A stretch of 64,000 nt of DNA from Nakamurella lactea DSM 19367 (lineage in GTDB: Bacteria > Actinomycetota > Actinomycetes > Mycobacteriales > Nakamurellaceae): positions 372,001-436,000 of the forward strand of contig NZ_AUFT01000008.1 of the NCBI RefSeq assembly GCF_000426645.1, given 5' to 3'. Positions 44,808 through 54,242 of this stretch are shown here, in pieces. The notes under the pieces were generated by a model, which searched no databases, was not told the DNA's origin, and worked only from the letters and a program-made list of their open reading frames with translations. Every line of letters starts with the position of its first letter. The first letter of the stretch is position 1. The position numbers were made by a program, and so were the translations under genes.

Positions 44808-46223
44808 TCAGTTCTGCCTGGCTGGCGCAGCGGCCTCAGCTCCGAACCGCCGGCTGCCGGCGGCTTCGTTGCCGGAACGGATCGGCAACAGGAACACGGC
44901 GGCCAGGCACCAGAACATCTGCACGCTGGCGACGCACATCCAGAACACCGACAGGTCGCTGTAGTCGACGTCCGGCAGGTCGAGGGCCAGTCGCAGATCC
45001 TGTCCGAAGGCGAGCGAGCCGAGCCCGACCAGCAGCAACAGCGAGCCGGAGGTGCGCAGTCGGGACCAGACCTCGGTCCGCAGCGGCAGGCCGTCGGGCG
45101 TCGCAGTGTTCGACAACTGGATCAGCCGGTGCGCGATGATCACCCCGGCCGGAATCACCCAGACGATGTGGTGCGGCCAGCTGACCGGGCTCACCAGAAT
45201 GCCGAGCAGCCCGGTCAGCGTGAGCGCGGCCAGCCGGTCGCCGGCCTGCACGGCGCGACGGATCCGCCACCCGGCTCCAGCGGCGACCGCCACTACCAGC
45301 AGCAGCCAGATGACCTTGCTCGGGTCGTGTGGCGCCGCGATCCTGGCGAGCAGCCCGTTCATCGACTGGTTCGCCGAGCCGCCGAGGAAGCCGACCCGGT
45401 CCGACTCCCAGAGCAGTGAGGTGTAGTACTGCCAGGTCGCGGACGGCGTCACCACCGCGGCTAGCAGGGTCGCGGCGATAGCGGTGCAGATCGCCACCAC
45501 GGTGGCCCGCCATTGCTTGGACAGCAACAGGTAGAGCAGGAAGATGCCCGGCGTCAGCTTGATCGCCATCGCCAGCCCGATGCCGATGCCGGTCCAGCGG
45601 CTGCCGCGACGGCCGAGCACCAGGACGTCCAACAGCACCAACGCCATCAGGTACATGTTGATCTGGCCGAAGCCCATGGTCTGCCGGATCGGCTCCAGCA
45701 GGAACGAGGCGGCGGTGGCCAGGCCGACCACCATGAGCCCGTTCTGCCGGGTGATCCTGACGCGTTCCCGCAGGCAGACGAATACGCACCAGGCGGTGGT
45801 CGCGATGATGGCCAGCACCGAGATCGTGGTGAGCAGCGACAGGCTGAGCCCGGCCATCGGCGCCATCAGCACGGCGGCCAGCGGTGGGTAGGTGAAGCCG
45901 AGGGTGATGTTGACCGGATCGGGCTGGGAGTAGTCGTAGATGTTGTTGCCGTCGATCCAGAAGGTGACCGCCCGGTAGTAGATCTTCAGGTCGAACTGAT
46001 TGTGGTGCGGTCCGGTGGTGGTGTGGGCGAACTGGTAGGTGACCCAGAAGGCGAAAGCCACCAGTGCGACAGAGCCGGCGAGCCGCCACCAGCGTCTTGC
46101 GGTGCTACCGGACACCCTGTCGGGAAGGGTCTCGGTGGCTGCGGCGTGGTGAACCGCCGAGGGCTGTGACGTGGCCTCGACCGACGAGGGCGCGCGAAGA
46201 CCCGGCCGGGCGGTCGTTGACAT
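44808..46223 (-). CDS. GT87-family polyprenol-phosphate-mannose-dependent mannosyltransferase
   Basis: This 471-residue polytopic membrane protein (about ten hydrophobic segments) is of the DUF2029/GT87 type, related to PimE and other alpha-1,2-mannosyltransferases of actinobacterial lipomannan and PIM synthesis. It has the first extracellular loop with FDLKIYYRA and DYSQPDP, then GFTYPPLAAVL, PIRQTMGFGQINMYLM (the family's 'GQ.N' motif) and SPVSWPHHIVW. The loop Asp in FDLKIYY is the probable catalytic residue. It is monocistronic. Confidence 0.87.
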   Translation of the reverse strand: MSTTARPGLRAPSSVEATSQPSAVHHAAATETLPDRVSGSTARRWWRLAGSVALVAFAFWVTYQFAHTTTGPHHNQFDLKIYYRAVTFWIDGNNIYDYSQPDPVNITLGFTYPPLAAVLMAPMAGLSLSLLTTISVLAIIATTAWCVFVCLRERVRITRQNGLMVVGLATAASFLLEPIRQTMGFGQINMYLMALVLLDVLVLGRRGSRWTGIGIGLAMAIKLTPGIFLLYLLLSKQWRATVVAICTAIAATLLAAVVTPSATWQYYTSLLWESDRVGFLGGSANQSMNGLLARIAAPHDPSKVIWLLLVVAVAAGAGWRIRRAVQAGDRLAALTLTGLLGILVSPVSWPHHIVWVIPAGVIIAHRLIQLSNTATPDGLPLRTEVWSRLRTSGSLLLLVGLGSLAFGQDLRLALDLPDVDYSDLSVFWMCVASVQMFWCLAAVFLLPIRSGNEAAGSRRFGAEAAAPARQN

Positions 46224-46586
46224 GGCGTCATTGTCCCAAGTTCCATCGAAGATGAACGCGATTTGAAAACTTCGCCGGTTCGGCGGCGATGCTCACGGGA
46301 AAGTCCAGTGGCGAGCCACGTTCGGCGCAGTCTTCTGTCGCAGACGGTGAAATGCGTTGCGGTGAGCCGCTTGTCGAGCGGCGCCAGCGGGGCTCTGATC
46401 GGATGTCGAAGTCCGCCAAGACGTCCGGCTCGGGCGAATTGTCGGTCCGCGCCGCCCCTGGAACGTGAGCGACTTCACCCGATCGGGGCATCGTCAGGGC
46501 CGATGCGCCGTCGACGAAGTCCGCATACCGCGTACGGCCGGATTCACGGCCGCACCGGATATCGTCGTGGAGAAGGAGCCGCCGCC
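46224..46586. other. Intergenic region between divergent GT87 and aidB genes
   Basis: This 363-base region includes a TTGAAA -35-like hexamer near 46263 and an AGAAGGAG ribosome-binding site just before aidB. The open frame running through it on the plus strand is Arg/Ser-rich noise without family resemblance. I see no strong palindrome or RNA gene. Confidence 0.5.
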
Positions 46587-48218
46587 ATGCCGCCAACCCA
46601 CCAGGTCACCAACCAGGTCCCGCCGCTGATCGGCCACAACGCGACCAGCGCCGATCCGGCGCTGCTGGCCGGCCTGGGCGCCGTCGGGGTCGGTATCGAC
46701 GGGTCGCTGACCGAGTTGGGCGCGGCTGCCGGCTCCGCCGAGCTGCAACAGGCCGCGCGGCTGGCCAACGAGTACCCGCCGCGGCTGCGCACCCACGATG
46801 GCACCGGCCACCGGATCGACGAGGTGGAGTACCACCCGGCCTGGCACACGCTGATGACGGCAGCCGTCGGGGCCGGCCTGCATGCAGCGCCCTGGGCGCC
46901 GGGCGCCGGGGCGCACCCGCACCTGCGGCGCGCTGCCGGGTTCTATCTGTGGAACTTCACCGAGGCCGGTCACCTGTGTCCGATCTCGATGACGTACGCC
47001 GTGATCCCGGCGCTCCGGCACGCCCCGGCGCTGGCCGCTCGGTATGAGCCGAGTCTGCAGGCCCGAAGCTACGACTTCGGCTTGCGGCCGCCGGCCGACA
47101 AGGCCGGTCTGCTGGCCGGCATGTCGATGACCGAGAAGCAGGGCGGCTCCGATGTGCAGGCAAACACCACCACCGCGGTGCCGGACAGCGGGGCTGACGA
47201 CGCCGGTGCGGCCGGGTATCGCCTGACCGGGCACAAATGGTTCACCTCGGCACCGATGAACGATCTGTTCCTCAGCCTCGCCCGGACCCCCGCCGGACTG
47301 AGCTGTTTCCTGCTGCCCAGGGTGCTGCCGGACGGCAGTCGCAATGCGATCGCCCTGCAGCGGCTGAAGGACAAACTTGGCAACCGATCGAACGCCTCCG
47401 CCGAGATCGAGTACGACGGCGCGTTCGGCTGGCTGGTCGGTGACGAGGGTCGCGGGGTCCCGACCATCATCGAGATGGTCACCATGACCCGGCTGGACTG
47501 CGTGCTGGGATCGGCCGGGCAGTTGCGCGCCGCGGTGACGCACGCCGCCCATCACGCCGCGCATCGCAGCGCGTTCGGCCGGCCGCTGATCGACCAGCCG
47601 GCGATGACGGCCGTGCTGGCGGACCTCGCGGTGGAGAGCTGGGCGGCCACCCTGACCGGCCTGCGACTTGCCCAAGCGGTGGACGCCGGCGAGCGGGACC
47701 TGCTCCGTTTGGCGTTGCCGGTGAGCAAGTTCTGGGTCTGCAAGCGTGCCGTGCCGGCGATCGCCGAGGCGCTGGAGTGCTTGGGCGGCAACGGCTATGT
47801 AGAGGAGTCGGTGCTGCCGCGGCTCTTCCGGGAGTCGCCGCTGAACGGGCTATGGGAAGGGTCGGGGAACGTCACCGCGTTGGACGCGCTGCGCGCGGTC
47901 GGCCGTTCGCCCGCCGCCGTCGCGGCACTGCGGGACGAGCTGGCCGGCGCGGCCGGCGTCAACCCGCTGTTCGACGCCGACCTGCGCCGGCTGGAAAGCG
48001 CGCTGGCCGACCCGGCTCCGGCCACCGCGCGCCGGATCGCCTCGCTGACGGCGAAACTGCTCGCCGGCTCGCTGCTGATCAAGCTGGCGCCGGCCGCCGT
48101 CGCGGACCTCTACTGCGCCACCCGGCTGGGGGATGCCGGCGACCGGGTGTTCGGCGACCTGCCCGCCGGCTACCCGCTGGCCGAGATCGCCAGCGCAGTC
48201 ACCCCCGCCCCGAGGTAG
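46587..48218 (+). CDS. aidB: AidB-like acyl-CoA dehydrogenase
   Basis: This 543-residue flavoprotein is of the AidB branch of acyl-CoA dehydrogenases, induced in E. coli by alkylation damage and able to bind DNA. It has THQVTNQVPPLIGHN at the N-terminus, the AidB hallmark MTEKQGGSDVQANTT, the FAD segment FTSAPMNDLFLSLA, RLKDKLGNRSNASAEIEYD, and CLGGNGYVEESVLPRLFRE with the acyl-CoA dehydrogenase C-terminal bundle. The ATG at 46587 has an AGAAGGAG site; the longer upstream frame is non-coding in character. Confidence 0.9.
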   Translation: MPPTHQVTNQVPPLIGHNATSADPALLAGLGAVGVGIDGSLTELGAAAGSAELQQAARLANEYPPRLRTHDGTGHRIDEVEYHPAWHTLMTAAVGAGLHAAPWAPGAGAHPHLRRAAGFYLWNFTEAGHLCPISMTYAVIPALRHAPALAARYEPSLQARSYDFGLRPPADKAGLLAGMSMTEKQGGSDVQANTTTAVPDSGADDAGAAGYRLTGHKWFTSAPMNDLFLSLARTPAGLSCFLLPRVLPDGSRNAIALQRLKDKLGNRSNASAEIEYDGAFGWLVGDEGRGVPTIIEMVTMTRLDCVLGSAGQLRAAVTHAAHHAAHRSAFGRPLIDQPAMTAVLADLAVESWAATLTGLRLAQAVDAGERDLLRLALPVSKFWVCKRAVPAIAEALECLGGNGYVEESVLPRLFRESPLNGLWEGSGNVTALDALRAVGRSPAAVAALRDELAGAAGVNPLFDADLRRLESALADPAPATARRIASLTAKLLAGSLLIKLAPAAVADLYCATRLGDAGDRVFGDLPAGYPLAEIASAVTPAPR

Positions 48219-48368
48219 CGGAAACCTGTCGCGGGACCGGAAAGTGCGGCGGCGTGTCCTGGAAAGAAGCGCTACCTGCGGGGGTTCGGCAGAAAACGTC
48301 GGCGATCCACGATGGGGTCGTCAGTTCGTGACGAAGGTACCCGCGCTCCCGCTTCCTACGCTGACGGG

Positions 48369-49382
48369 ATGACCGCTGCGGGTACGACGGGGAGTTGGGC
48401 GAATCGGGTGCTGGTCGCCCTGGGCGGCAACGCGATGAGCGCCCCCGACGGCTCGGCGACCGAGGTCGACCAGATTGAGGCGCTGGGCCGGGCGGCCACC
48501 CACATCGCCGACCTGGTGGCGGCCGGGGTGCAGGTAGCGGTGACGCACGGCAACGGGCCGCAGGTGGGCAATCTGCTGGTGAAGAACGAACTGACCGCGC
48601 AGGTGGTGCCGCCGGTCTCGCTGGACTGGTGCGTCGCGTCCACCCAGGCCACCATCGGTTTCGTGCTCGCCGACGCGCTGGAATCCGAGTTCGCCGCCCG
48701 AGGCATCGACCGGCCGGTGGCGAGCCTGGTGACCCGCACGCTGGTCGACGGTGCCGATCCGGCGTTCGCGACGCCGACCAAGCCGGTCGGCCGGTACCTG
48801 GACAAGGCGGCCGCCCAGCCGTTCATCGACCTCGGGCAGCACTGGCGCGACTTCGGCGACAAGGGCTGGCGCCGGGTGGTCGCCTCCCCCCGGCCACTGC
48901 GGATCCTGGACGCGCCGGTCGCGGCGACGCTGGTCGAATCCGGCACCGTGGTGATCTGCTCCGGTGGTGGTGGCATCCCGGTGGCCCGAACGGCTTCCGC
49001 CGGCGACGCACCCGGCCGGCTGACGGGCGTCGAAGCAGTGATCGACAAGGACCACTCGGCCGCGATCCTGGCCGACCTGCTGGACTGTGACGCCCTGGTG
49101 ATCGCCACCGACATCGACAACGCGGTGCTGCACTACGGCACTCCGCAGGCCCGACCGCTGGGGCTGGTTGGGGTCGCGGAGATGGCGGGTTACCTCGCCG
49201 AGGGTCACTTCGCCGCCGGCTCGATGGGGCCGAAAGTTGAAGCCGCACACCGCTTCGCGGCCGGCCAGGGCCGGACCGGAACGGCCGGGCGGACGTCGAT
49301 CATCACCCGGCTGGACCTGCTGACGCAGGCGCTGACCAGCGAGCCGGGCAGCGTGGGTACCGTCATCCGCGGGGGATCCTGA
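48369..49382 (+). CDS. arcC: Carbamate kinase
   Basis: This 337-residue amino-acid-kinase-fold enzyme transfers phosphate from carbamoyl phosphate to ADP, yielding ATP and carbamate. The motifs LVALGGNAM, VTHGNGPQVGNLL, ICSGGGGIPV, VEAVIDKDHSAAILA and GSMGPKVEAA are all intact. No arginine deiminase or ornithine carbamoyltransferase gene is nearby. Instead the next gene (84 bases on) encodes a cyanuric acid amidohydrolase/barbiturase-type enzyme, so the carbamoyl phosphate may come from a ureide pathway. Confidence 0.94.
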   Translation: MTAAGTTGSWANRVLVALGGNAMSAPDGSATEVDQIEALGRAATHIADLVAAGVQVAVTHGNGPQVGNLLVKNELTAQVVPPVSLDWCVASTQATIGFVLADALESEFAARGIDRPVASLVTRTLVDGADPAFATPTKPVGRYLDKAAAQPFIDLGQHWRDFGDKGWRRVVASPRPLRILDAPVAATLVESGTVVICSGGGGIPVARTASAGDAPGRLTGVEAVIDKDHSAAILADLLDCDALVIATDIDNAVLHYGTPQARPLGLVGVAEMAGYLAEGHFAAGSMGPKVEAAHRFAAGQGRTGTAGRTSIITRLDLLTQALTSEPGSVGTVIRGGS

Positions 49383-49466
49383 CCCCGTCGCGATCCCGTG
49401 CGGGCCGAACCGAACCGAGCACCGTTTCCGCATCATCCCGAGAGAGAACCGAAGGAGCGCAACACC

Positions 49467-50609
49467 ATGGCGAACCAGCCCGAAGCGATCGAGGTCCGGA
49501 AGGTCCCGCTGCACAACGTGTCCGACGCCAGCGAGCTGGCGAAGTTGATCGACGACGGGGTGCTGGACGCCGACCGGGTGGTCGCCGTGATCGGCAAGAC
49601 CGAGGGCAACGGCGGCGTCAACGACTACACCCGGATCATCGCCGACCGTGCGTTCCGTGAGGTGATCGCGGACAAGGGCACCCGCTCGGCCGAGGAGATC
49701 AAAGGTATCCCGATCGTCTGGTCCGGCGGCACCGACGGGGTGATCTCCCCGCACGCAACGATTTTCGCCACCGTTCCGGCCGAGCAGGCGGTGCAGACCG
49801 AAGAACCGCGGCTGTCCGTCGGCTTCGCGATGAGCGAGCAGCTGCTGCCCGAGGACATCGGCCGGGTCGCCATGGTCGAGAAGGTGGCCGCCGGGGTACG
49901 GGTCGCCATGGAGCGGGCCGGCATCACCGACGTCGCCGACGTGCACTACGTGCAGACCAAGACCCCGCTGCTGACGATCGACTCGATCCGCGACGCGCAT
50001 TCCCGCGGCAAGACCGTCCGGACCAACGACACCCTCAAGTCGATGGAGCTGTCCAACGGCACGGCCGCGCTTGGCATTGCCGTTGCGCTCGGTGAGATCG
50101 AGATGCCGACCGACGAGGAGGTGTTGACCAACTTCGAGAAGTTCTCGTCGGTGGCGTCCTGCTCGTCCGGGGTGGAACTGGACTGCGCGCAGATCGTGGT
50201 GGTCGGTAACGTCCGCGGCGTCGGTGGCCGGTACCGGATCGGGCACTCGGTGATGACGGACGCACTGGACGCCGACGGCATCTGGGACGCGATCCGGGGC
50301 GCCGGCCTCGACCTGCCGGAGCGTCCGCACCACACCGACCTGAAGGGTCGGCTGGTCAACGTGTTCCTCAAGTGCGAGGCATCGAAGGACGGCATGGTGC
50401 GCGGCAGGCGCAACGCCATGATGGATGACTCGGACGTCAGCTGGCACCGGCAGATCAAGGCCACCGTCGGCGGCGTCACCGCCGCGGTCACCGGAGACCC
50501 GGCGGTCTTCGTCTCCATCGCGGCCGATCACCAGGGACCGGAGGGTGGCGGCCCGGTGATCGCCATCATCGACACCGGCGACGATCCCACCGGATACCAG
50601 TTCCCCTGA
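49467..50609 (+). CDS. Ring-opening amidohydrolase (cyanuric acid hydrolase/barbiturase family)
   Basis: This 380-residue protein belongs to the AtzD/TrzD/barbiturase family, built from three similar domains each giving a Ser-Lys pair. The repeats can be followed: [14 protein letters not shown] with [20 protein letters not shown] with [15 protein letters not shown] and [26 protein letters not shown] with [15 protein letters not shown]. It hydrolyses a six-membered cyclic ureide, either cyanuric acid or barbiturate; the sequence alone does not decide which. The ATG at 49467 follows GAAGGAG. It is probably co-transcribed with carbamate kinase. Confidence 0.9.
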   Translation: MANQPEAIEVRKVPLHNVSDASELAKLIDDGVLDADRVVAVIGKTEGNGGVNDYTRIIADRAFREVIADKGTRSAEEIKGIPIVWSGGTDGVISPHATIFATVPAEQAVQTEEPRLSVGFAMSEQLLPEDIGRVAMVEKVAAGVRVAMERAGITDVADVHYVQTKTPLLTIDSIRDAHSRGKTVRTNDTLKSMELSNGTAALGIAVALGEIEMPTDEEVLTNFEKFSSVASCSSGVELDCAQIVVVGNVRGVGGRYRIGHSVMTDALDADGIWDAIRGAGLDLPERPHHTDLKGRLVNVFLKCEASKDGMVRGRRNAMMDDSDVSWHRQIKATVGGVTAAVTGDPAVFVSIAADHQGPEGGGPVIAIIDTGDDPTGYQFP

Positions 50610-50639
50610 CGATCCCGGTCCGCGGGTTCCCGGGTGGCG

Positions 50640-51734
50640 TCAGCCCCTCGTCGGTCCCGGCTCGGCAAACTCGATCCGGTTGCGGCCGTTGACCTTCGCC
50701 GCATACAGGGCTCGGTCGGCCAGCTCGACCAGCGCGTCGGAGCGCAGGTCGTGCTCGGGATAGTTGGCGATGCCGAACGACAAGGTGGTGGTGATCGTCG
50801 CGTCGTCGACCGCGACGCGGGTGGCCTCGCACTCCACCCGGAGCTCCTCGGCGCGGGCCTGGGCGTCGGCCAATGACACCCCGGGGAGCATCATCAGGAA
50901 CTCCTCGCCGCCGTAGCGGAATACCACATCCCGCGGACCGGACCGGCGGGCCAGCAGGCCGGCAAGTTCCCGCAGGATCGCGTCGCCCGTCGGATGCCCG
51001 TAGGTGTCGTTGACCAACTTGAACTGGTCGATGTCGACCATCACCAGGGTCAACGGGAGTCCGTCCCGGCGACAGGAGTTCAACTCGTCGGCCAGCCGGT
51101 CCTCCAGGTGGCGCCGGTTGTACAGCCCGGTCAGCGGGTCACGGCTGGCCTGATCCTGCAATTGCTCCTGCAGCGTGGTGATCTCGGTCAGTTGGGCCTC
51201 CAGCTGCCGCCGGCTGTCCTGCAGGGCGACCCCGCGGGTGAAGGCTGCATAGGCGAAGTTCCACAGGTAGGCGGTCAGCCCGACGATGCACAGCATCGAC
51301 ACCGGCAACGAGGTGTCCGGCCGGAAGTGCGCTCCGGCGATGGCGAGGCCGATCGCGGCGCCGGCCGCCAGTGCCAGCAGCGAATGCCACAGACCGCGCA
51401 GCGACTCGAAAACCACCTGGTTCAGGGTAACCGCAGTGAACACGCTGAAGGTGATCCACAGCGGGAACCCCCAGTACGCCACCCAGATCCCGAACAGGAA
51501 GCCGTCGAACAGCAGGTTCTGCAACTCGGCCCGCACCTGATGCCGAGCAGCGCGGGCGCGGAACAGAGCCACCCACGGGTAGATCAGCAGGTTGACCCCG
51601 AGCAGGATCCACTCCAGCGGTGCGGCACCCCGTTCGGCGAGGTAGAAGGCCAACACCACGAACAGCACCGCGAAGAAGACCGAGCGGTTCCGGGCATTCA
51701 GCCGGACTGTCCAATGTGTCGCCCGGGTCCCCAT
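50640..51734 (-). CDS. Membrane-bound diguanylate cyclase (GGDEF domain)
   Basis: This 364-residue protein has five or six N-terminal membrane helices (about 20-195) in a MASE-like sensor, a short coiled linker (QLEAQLTEITTLQEQLQDQA) and a GGDEF domain. The domain has DPLTGLYNRRHLEDRL and the active motif GGEEF (in VVFRYGGEEFL), so it should make cyclic di-GMP. The product-inhibition RxxD site is not conserved (GPRD at the equivalent place). The ATG at 51734 gives the natural N-terminus; the longer frame begins in repeat DNA. It lies convergent with the amidohydrolase gene. Confidence 0.9.
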   Translation of the reverse strand: MGTRATHWTVRLNARNRSVFFAVLFVVLAFYLAERGAAPLEWILLGVNLLIYPWVALFRARAARHQVRAELQNLLFDGFLFGIWVAYWGFPLWITFSVFTAVTLNQVVFESLRGLWHSLLALAAGAAIGLAIAGAHFRPDTSLPVSMLCIVGLTAYLWNFAYAAFTRGVALQDSRRQLEAQLTEITTLQEQLQDQASRDPLTGLYNRRHLEDRLADELNSCRRDGLPLTLVMVDIDQFKLVNDTYGHPTGDAILRELAGLLARRSGPRDVVFRYGGEEFLMMLPGVSLADAQARAEELRVECEATRVAVDDATITTTLSFGIANYPEHDLRSDALVELADRALYAAKVNGRNRIEFAEPGPTRG

Positions 51735-51811
51735 GGTCCTACTGTAGGCAGCCGCGATCGACCGGCCTCGCGGCCCCGAGCACGGCGGCATCGTGCGAGC
51801 ACGGCGGCATC

Positions 51812-51833
51812 GTGGTCGGCGAAGGCCGACCAC
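51812..51833 (-). terminator. Hairpin between S9 peptidase and diguanylate cyclase genes
   Basis: GTGGTCGGC (51812-51820) pairs with GCCGACCAC (51825-51833) around GAAG. It is preceded by two 19-bp direct copies beginning GAGCACGGCGGCATCGTG (51778-51814). No coding potential convinced me in 51834-52013. Confidence 0.6.
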
Positions 51834-52013
51834 CAACGTCGTTATCCGCCGGAGTCAGCCTGCCGGCGTGGTGGCGCGGGCGGAGCCCATCCGGGCCATC
51901 GCCGCCAGCGCGGACGCCCGGCCGGAGAACCCGATGATCCACGGCGACAGGGCCGCATGGCTGCCGTCCGGAGCGGCGGCCAGGGGTCCGGCTGCCGGTC
52001 GGCCTCGCCGATG

Positions 52014-54155
52014 TCAGGACTCTTCCGGCGGCGCCACCAGTCCAAGGGTGGCCGGCAGGGGCGGGGCATCGCCGCGGACGTGCTGGTTCACGAAGCCGAG
52101 TACCACCTGATACCAGACCTTCGCGTGCTGCGGGGTGAGCACCCAGTGGTTCTCGTCGGGGAAGTACAGGAACCGGTGGACCGTCGACCCGTCGGCCTCG
52201 GCCGGCAGCCCGGAGTGGGCCAGCAGGTCGTACCAGAGCCGCAGCCCCTCGCCGATCGGCACCCGGTAATCCCGGTCCCCGTGCACCACCAGCATCGGGG
52301 TGACGATCTTGTCGACCGAGCGATGCGGCGAGAACTCGGTGGACATCGCCGGAGTCATCTCCTGCGCCCAGAACATCGACATGTCGGTGGTGGCGCCGAA
52401 CTGGTCCAATGCCCACAGCGAGGCGTGGGTGACGATCGCGGCGAATCGATCCGTATGCCCGGCAACCCAATTGGCCATGTAGCCGCCGAACGAGCCGCCC
52501 ATCGCCACCGTCTTCGATCCATCGATGTCGGCCCGGGCCTCCACGCTGTCGGTGATCGACATCAGGTCGGTGAACGGCTCGGCGCCCCACCGTCCCCAGC
52601 CGCGTTGGATGAACTCCTGGCCGTAGCCGGTGGACAGCGCGGGATCGGGCAGCAGCACCGCGTAGCCCTGCGCCACCATGTTCCACGGGGTCCACCGCCA
52701 GCTCCAGGCGTTCCAGGATCCGAGCGGCCCACCGTGGATCCACAGTGCCAGCGGCGCAGGCGATTCCGTGGACACGCCGGACGGCAACGCCAACCAACCG
52801 CGGACTCGGGACCCGTCGGCCGCGGTGGTCTGCACCTCTTCCAACCGGCCGGGCAGCGTCGGCCGCTCTGCCGGGTTGGGCAACCGGGTGACATCGCCCG
52901 AGGCCAGATCGATGCGCACCACCTCGGCGGGGTATTCGTACGAGCTGCGCACGGCGAAGACGGCGCTACCGTCCGGGTGGGGCACCGCGTCCGAGTAGGC
53001 GGCATCGTCGTGGGTGAGCTGGGTGACCTCACCGGTCCCGACGTCGATCCGGAACAGCGGCGCCCGGCCGTCGGAATCGGCGACCCCCAGGATCGAGGTG
53101 CCGTCCGGGAACCAGGCCAACGGCCGCGCCCAGCGGTCCCAGCCCGCGGCCAGCGGGGTGAGTTCGCCGGCTGCCAGGTCCAGCACGCCCAGGGTCATCT
53201 GGACCGCCAACTGCGGCGTCGATCGCCGCTGGACGACCACCACAGCGCGGCCGCCGTCGGGCGAGATCGGTCCAGGTTCGTACTCGAAGGCGTTGTGCTG
53301 CAACAATACGGTCCGCTCGCCGGTCGCCACGTCGATCCTGGCCAGCACGCTGGTGAGGTCCGCGGCCGGCAGCGGGGTGTTCACCGCGGTCAGCAGGAAG
53401 CTGCCGTCCGGTGCCAGTTGCGGATGCGCCTCGCGCAGTCCGCTGCCGATGTCCGGGGTGAGGTCCCGCAGCGCCGCCGGCGGGCGGGCATCGACCGTAC
53501 TCGGGAGCATCTGGTTGGTCCCGGCGGTGTCGTCGGTCCCGGCGGCGCCCGGCTCGACCGCCAGCAGGTGCGGGGTTCCCGGCCCCAGATCGCTGTCCCA
53601 GTAACGGATCGGGTAGCCGCTGTGCAGGATGGCCTGCACCTTGGTGTCCTTGCGCAGCGCCCGCAGCTTCGCGTCCGCCGCCTCGTCCGCCGCGCCCGGG
53701 AGCAGCTCGGCGGCCACCACCACGACATCGGCGTCCTCGGCCGTCAGCAGCCCGGCGATGCCGCCGGATCGGGCGGCCACCGGCCGGGCCTCGCCGCCAG
53801 CGGCCGGGATCAGCCAGAGGGCGGCTTTCGGCTCCTCCTCGTCGGCGCTGTCCGGGTCGGGGCGGGCCGAGGTGAAGTACAGATCGCCGCTCGCCGCGAA
53901 CGCCGCCCCGGTTTCACCCTTGGCGCTGCGGGTGATCCGCCGGGCCGGCTGCTCGCCGGCCGGATCCAGCTCCCAGAGCGCGGAGCGGTACGCGTTCTGC
54001 TTCGGGTTCAGGGTGGACACGCTGGTCACCACCCGAGTTCCGTCGCGGCTGACGGCCAACCCGGAGAGCCGGGGGAGGGCGATGAAGTGATCCAGGTCGT
54101 GGAACGGGGTGGCTGGGGGAGTTTGGCTGGCGGCGGATGCGTGGGAATCGGTCAC
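52014..54155 (-). CDS. S9-family prolyl oligopeptidase/acylaminoacyl peptidase
   Basis: This 713-residue serine peptidase has an N-terminal seven-bladed beta-propeller (repeated 'SPDG/GRAVVV' blades, e.g. LAPDGSFLLTAV, ISPDGGRAVVVV, HPDGSAVFAV) that filters substrates, and a C-terminal alpha/beta-hydrolase. The nucleophile is S555 in GGSFGGYM, the Asp lies in HGDRDYRVP and the His in ENHWV. It should cleave short peptides, probably in the cytoplasm since no signal is seen. The GTG at 54155 was chosen; the longer frame begins inside the trmB-side spacer. Confidence 0.9.
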   Translation of the reverse strand: MTDSHASAASQTPPATPFHDLDHFIALPRLSGLAVSRDGTRVVTSVSTLNPKQNAYRSALWELDPAGEQPARRITRSAKGETGAAFAASGDLYFTSARPDPDSADEEEPKAALWLIPAAGGEARPVAARSGGIAGLLTAEDADVVVVAAELLPGAADEAADAKLRALRKDTKVQAILHSGYPIRYWDSDLGPGTPHLLAVEPGAAGTDDTAGTNQMLPSTVDARPPAALRDLTPDIGSGLREAHPQLAPDGSFLLTAVNTPLPAADLTSVLARIDVATGERTVLLQHNAFEYEPGPISPDGGRAVVVVQRRSTPQLAVQMTLGVLDLAAGELTPLAAGWDRWARPLAWFPDGTSILGVADSDGRAPLFRIDVGTGEVTQLTHDDAAYSDAVPHPDGSAVFAVRSSYEYPAEVVRIDLASGDVTRLPNPAERPTLPGRLEEVQTTAADGSRVRGWLALPSGVSTESPAPLALWIHGGPLGSWNAWSWRWTPWNMVAQGYAVLLPDPALSTGYGQEFIQRGWGRWGAEPFTDLMSITDSVEARADIDGSKTVAMGGSFGGYMANWVAGHTDRFAAIVTHASLWALDQFGATTDMSMFWAQEMTPAMSTEFSPHRSVDKIVTPMLVVHGDRDYRVPIGEGLRLWYDLLAHSGLPAEADGSTVHRFLYFPDENHWVLTPQHAKVWYQVVLGFVNQHVRGDAPPLPATLGLVAPPEES

Positions 54156-54242
54156 CCCGCCGATTCTGGCACGCACGCGTCGTTCATCGCGGCTGAATAT
54201 CCCGTGGGTGCGAGGGTCCTCAGGATCGCCGCGATCTGCCAC

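Noticed and set aside
51834..52013. Small gene or pseudogene between the S9 peptidase and the diguanylate cyclase
   Set aside because: All frames give Pro/Arg/Ala-rich peptides without start/RBS support or family resemblance.
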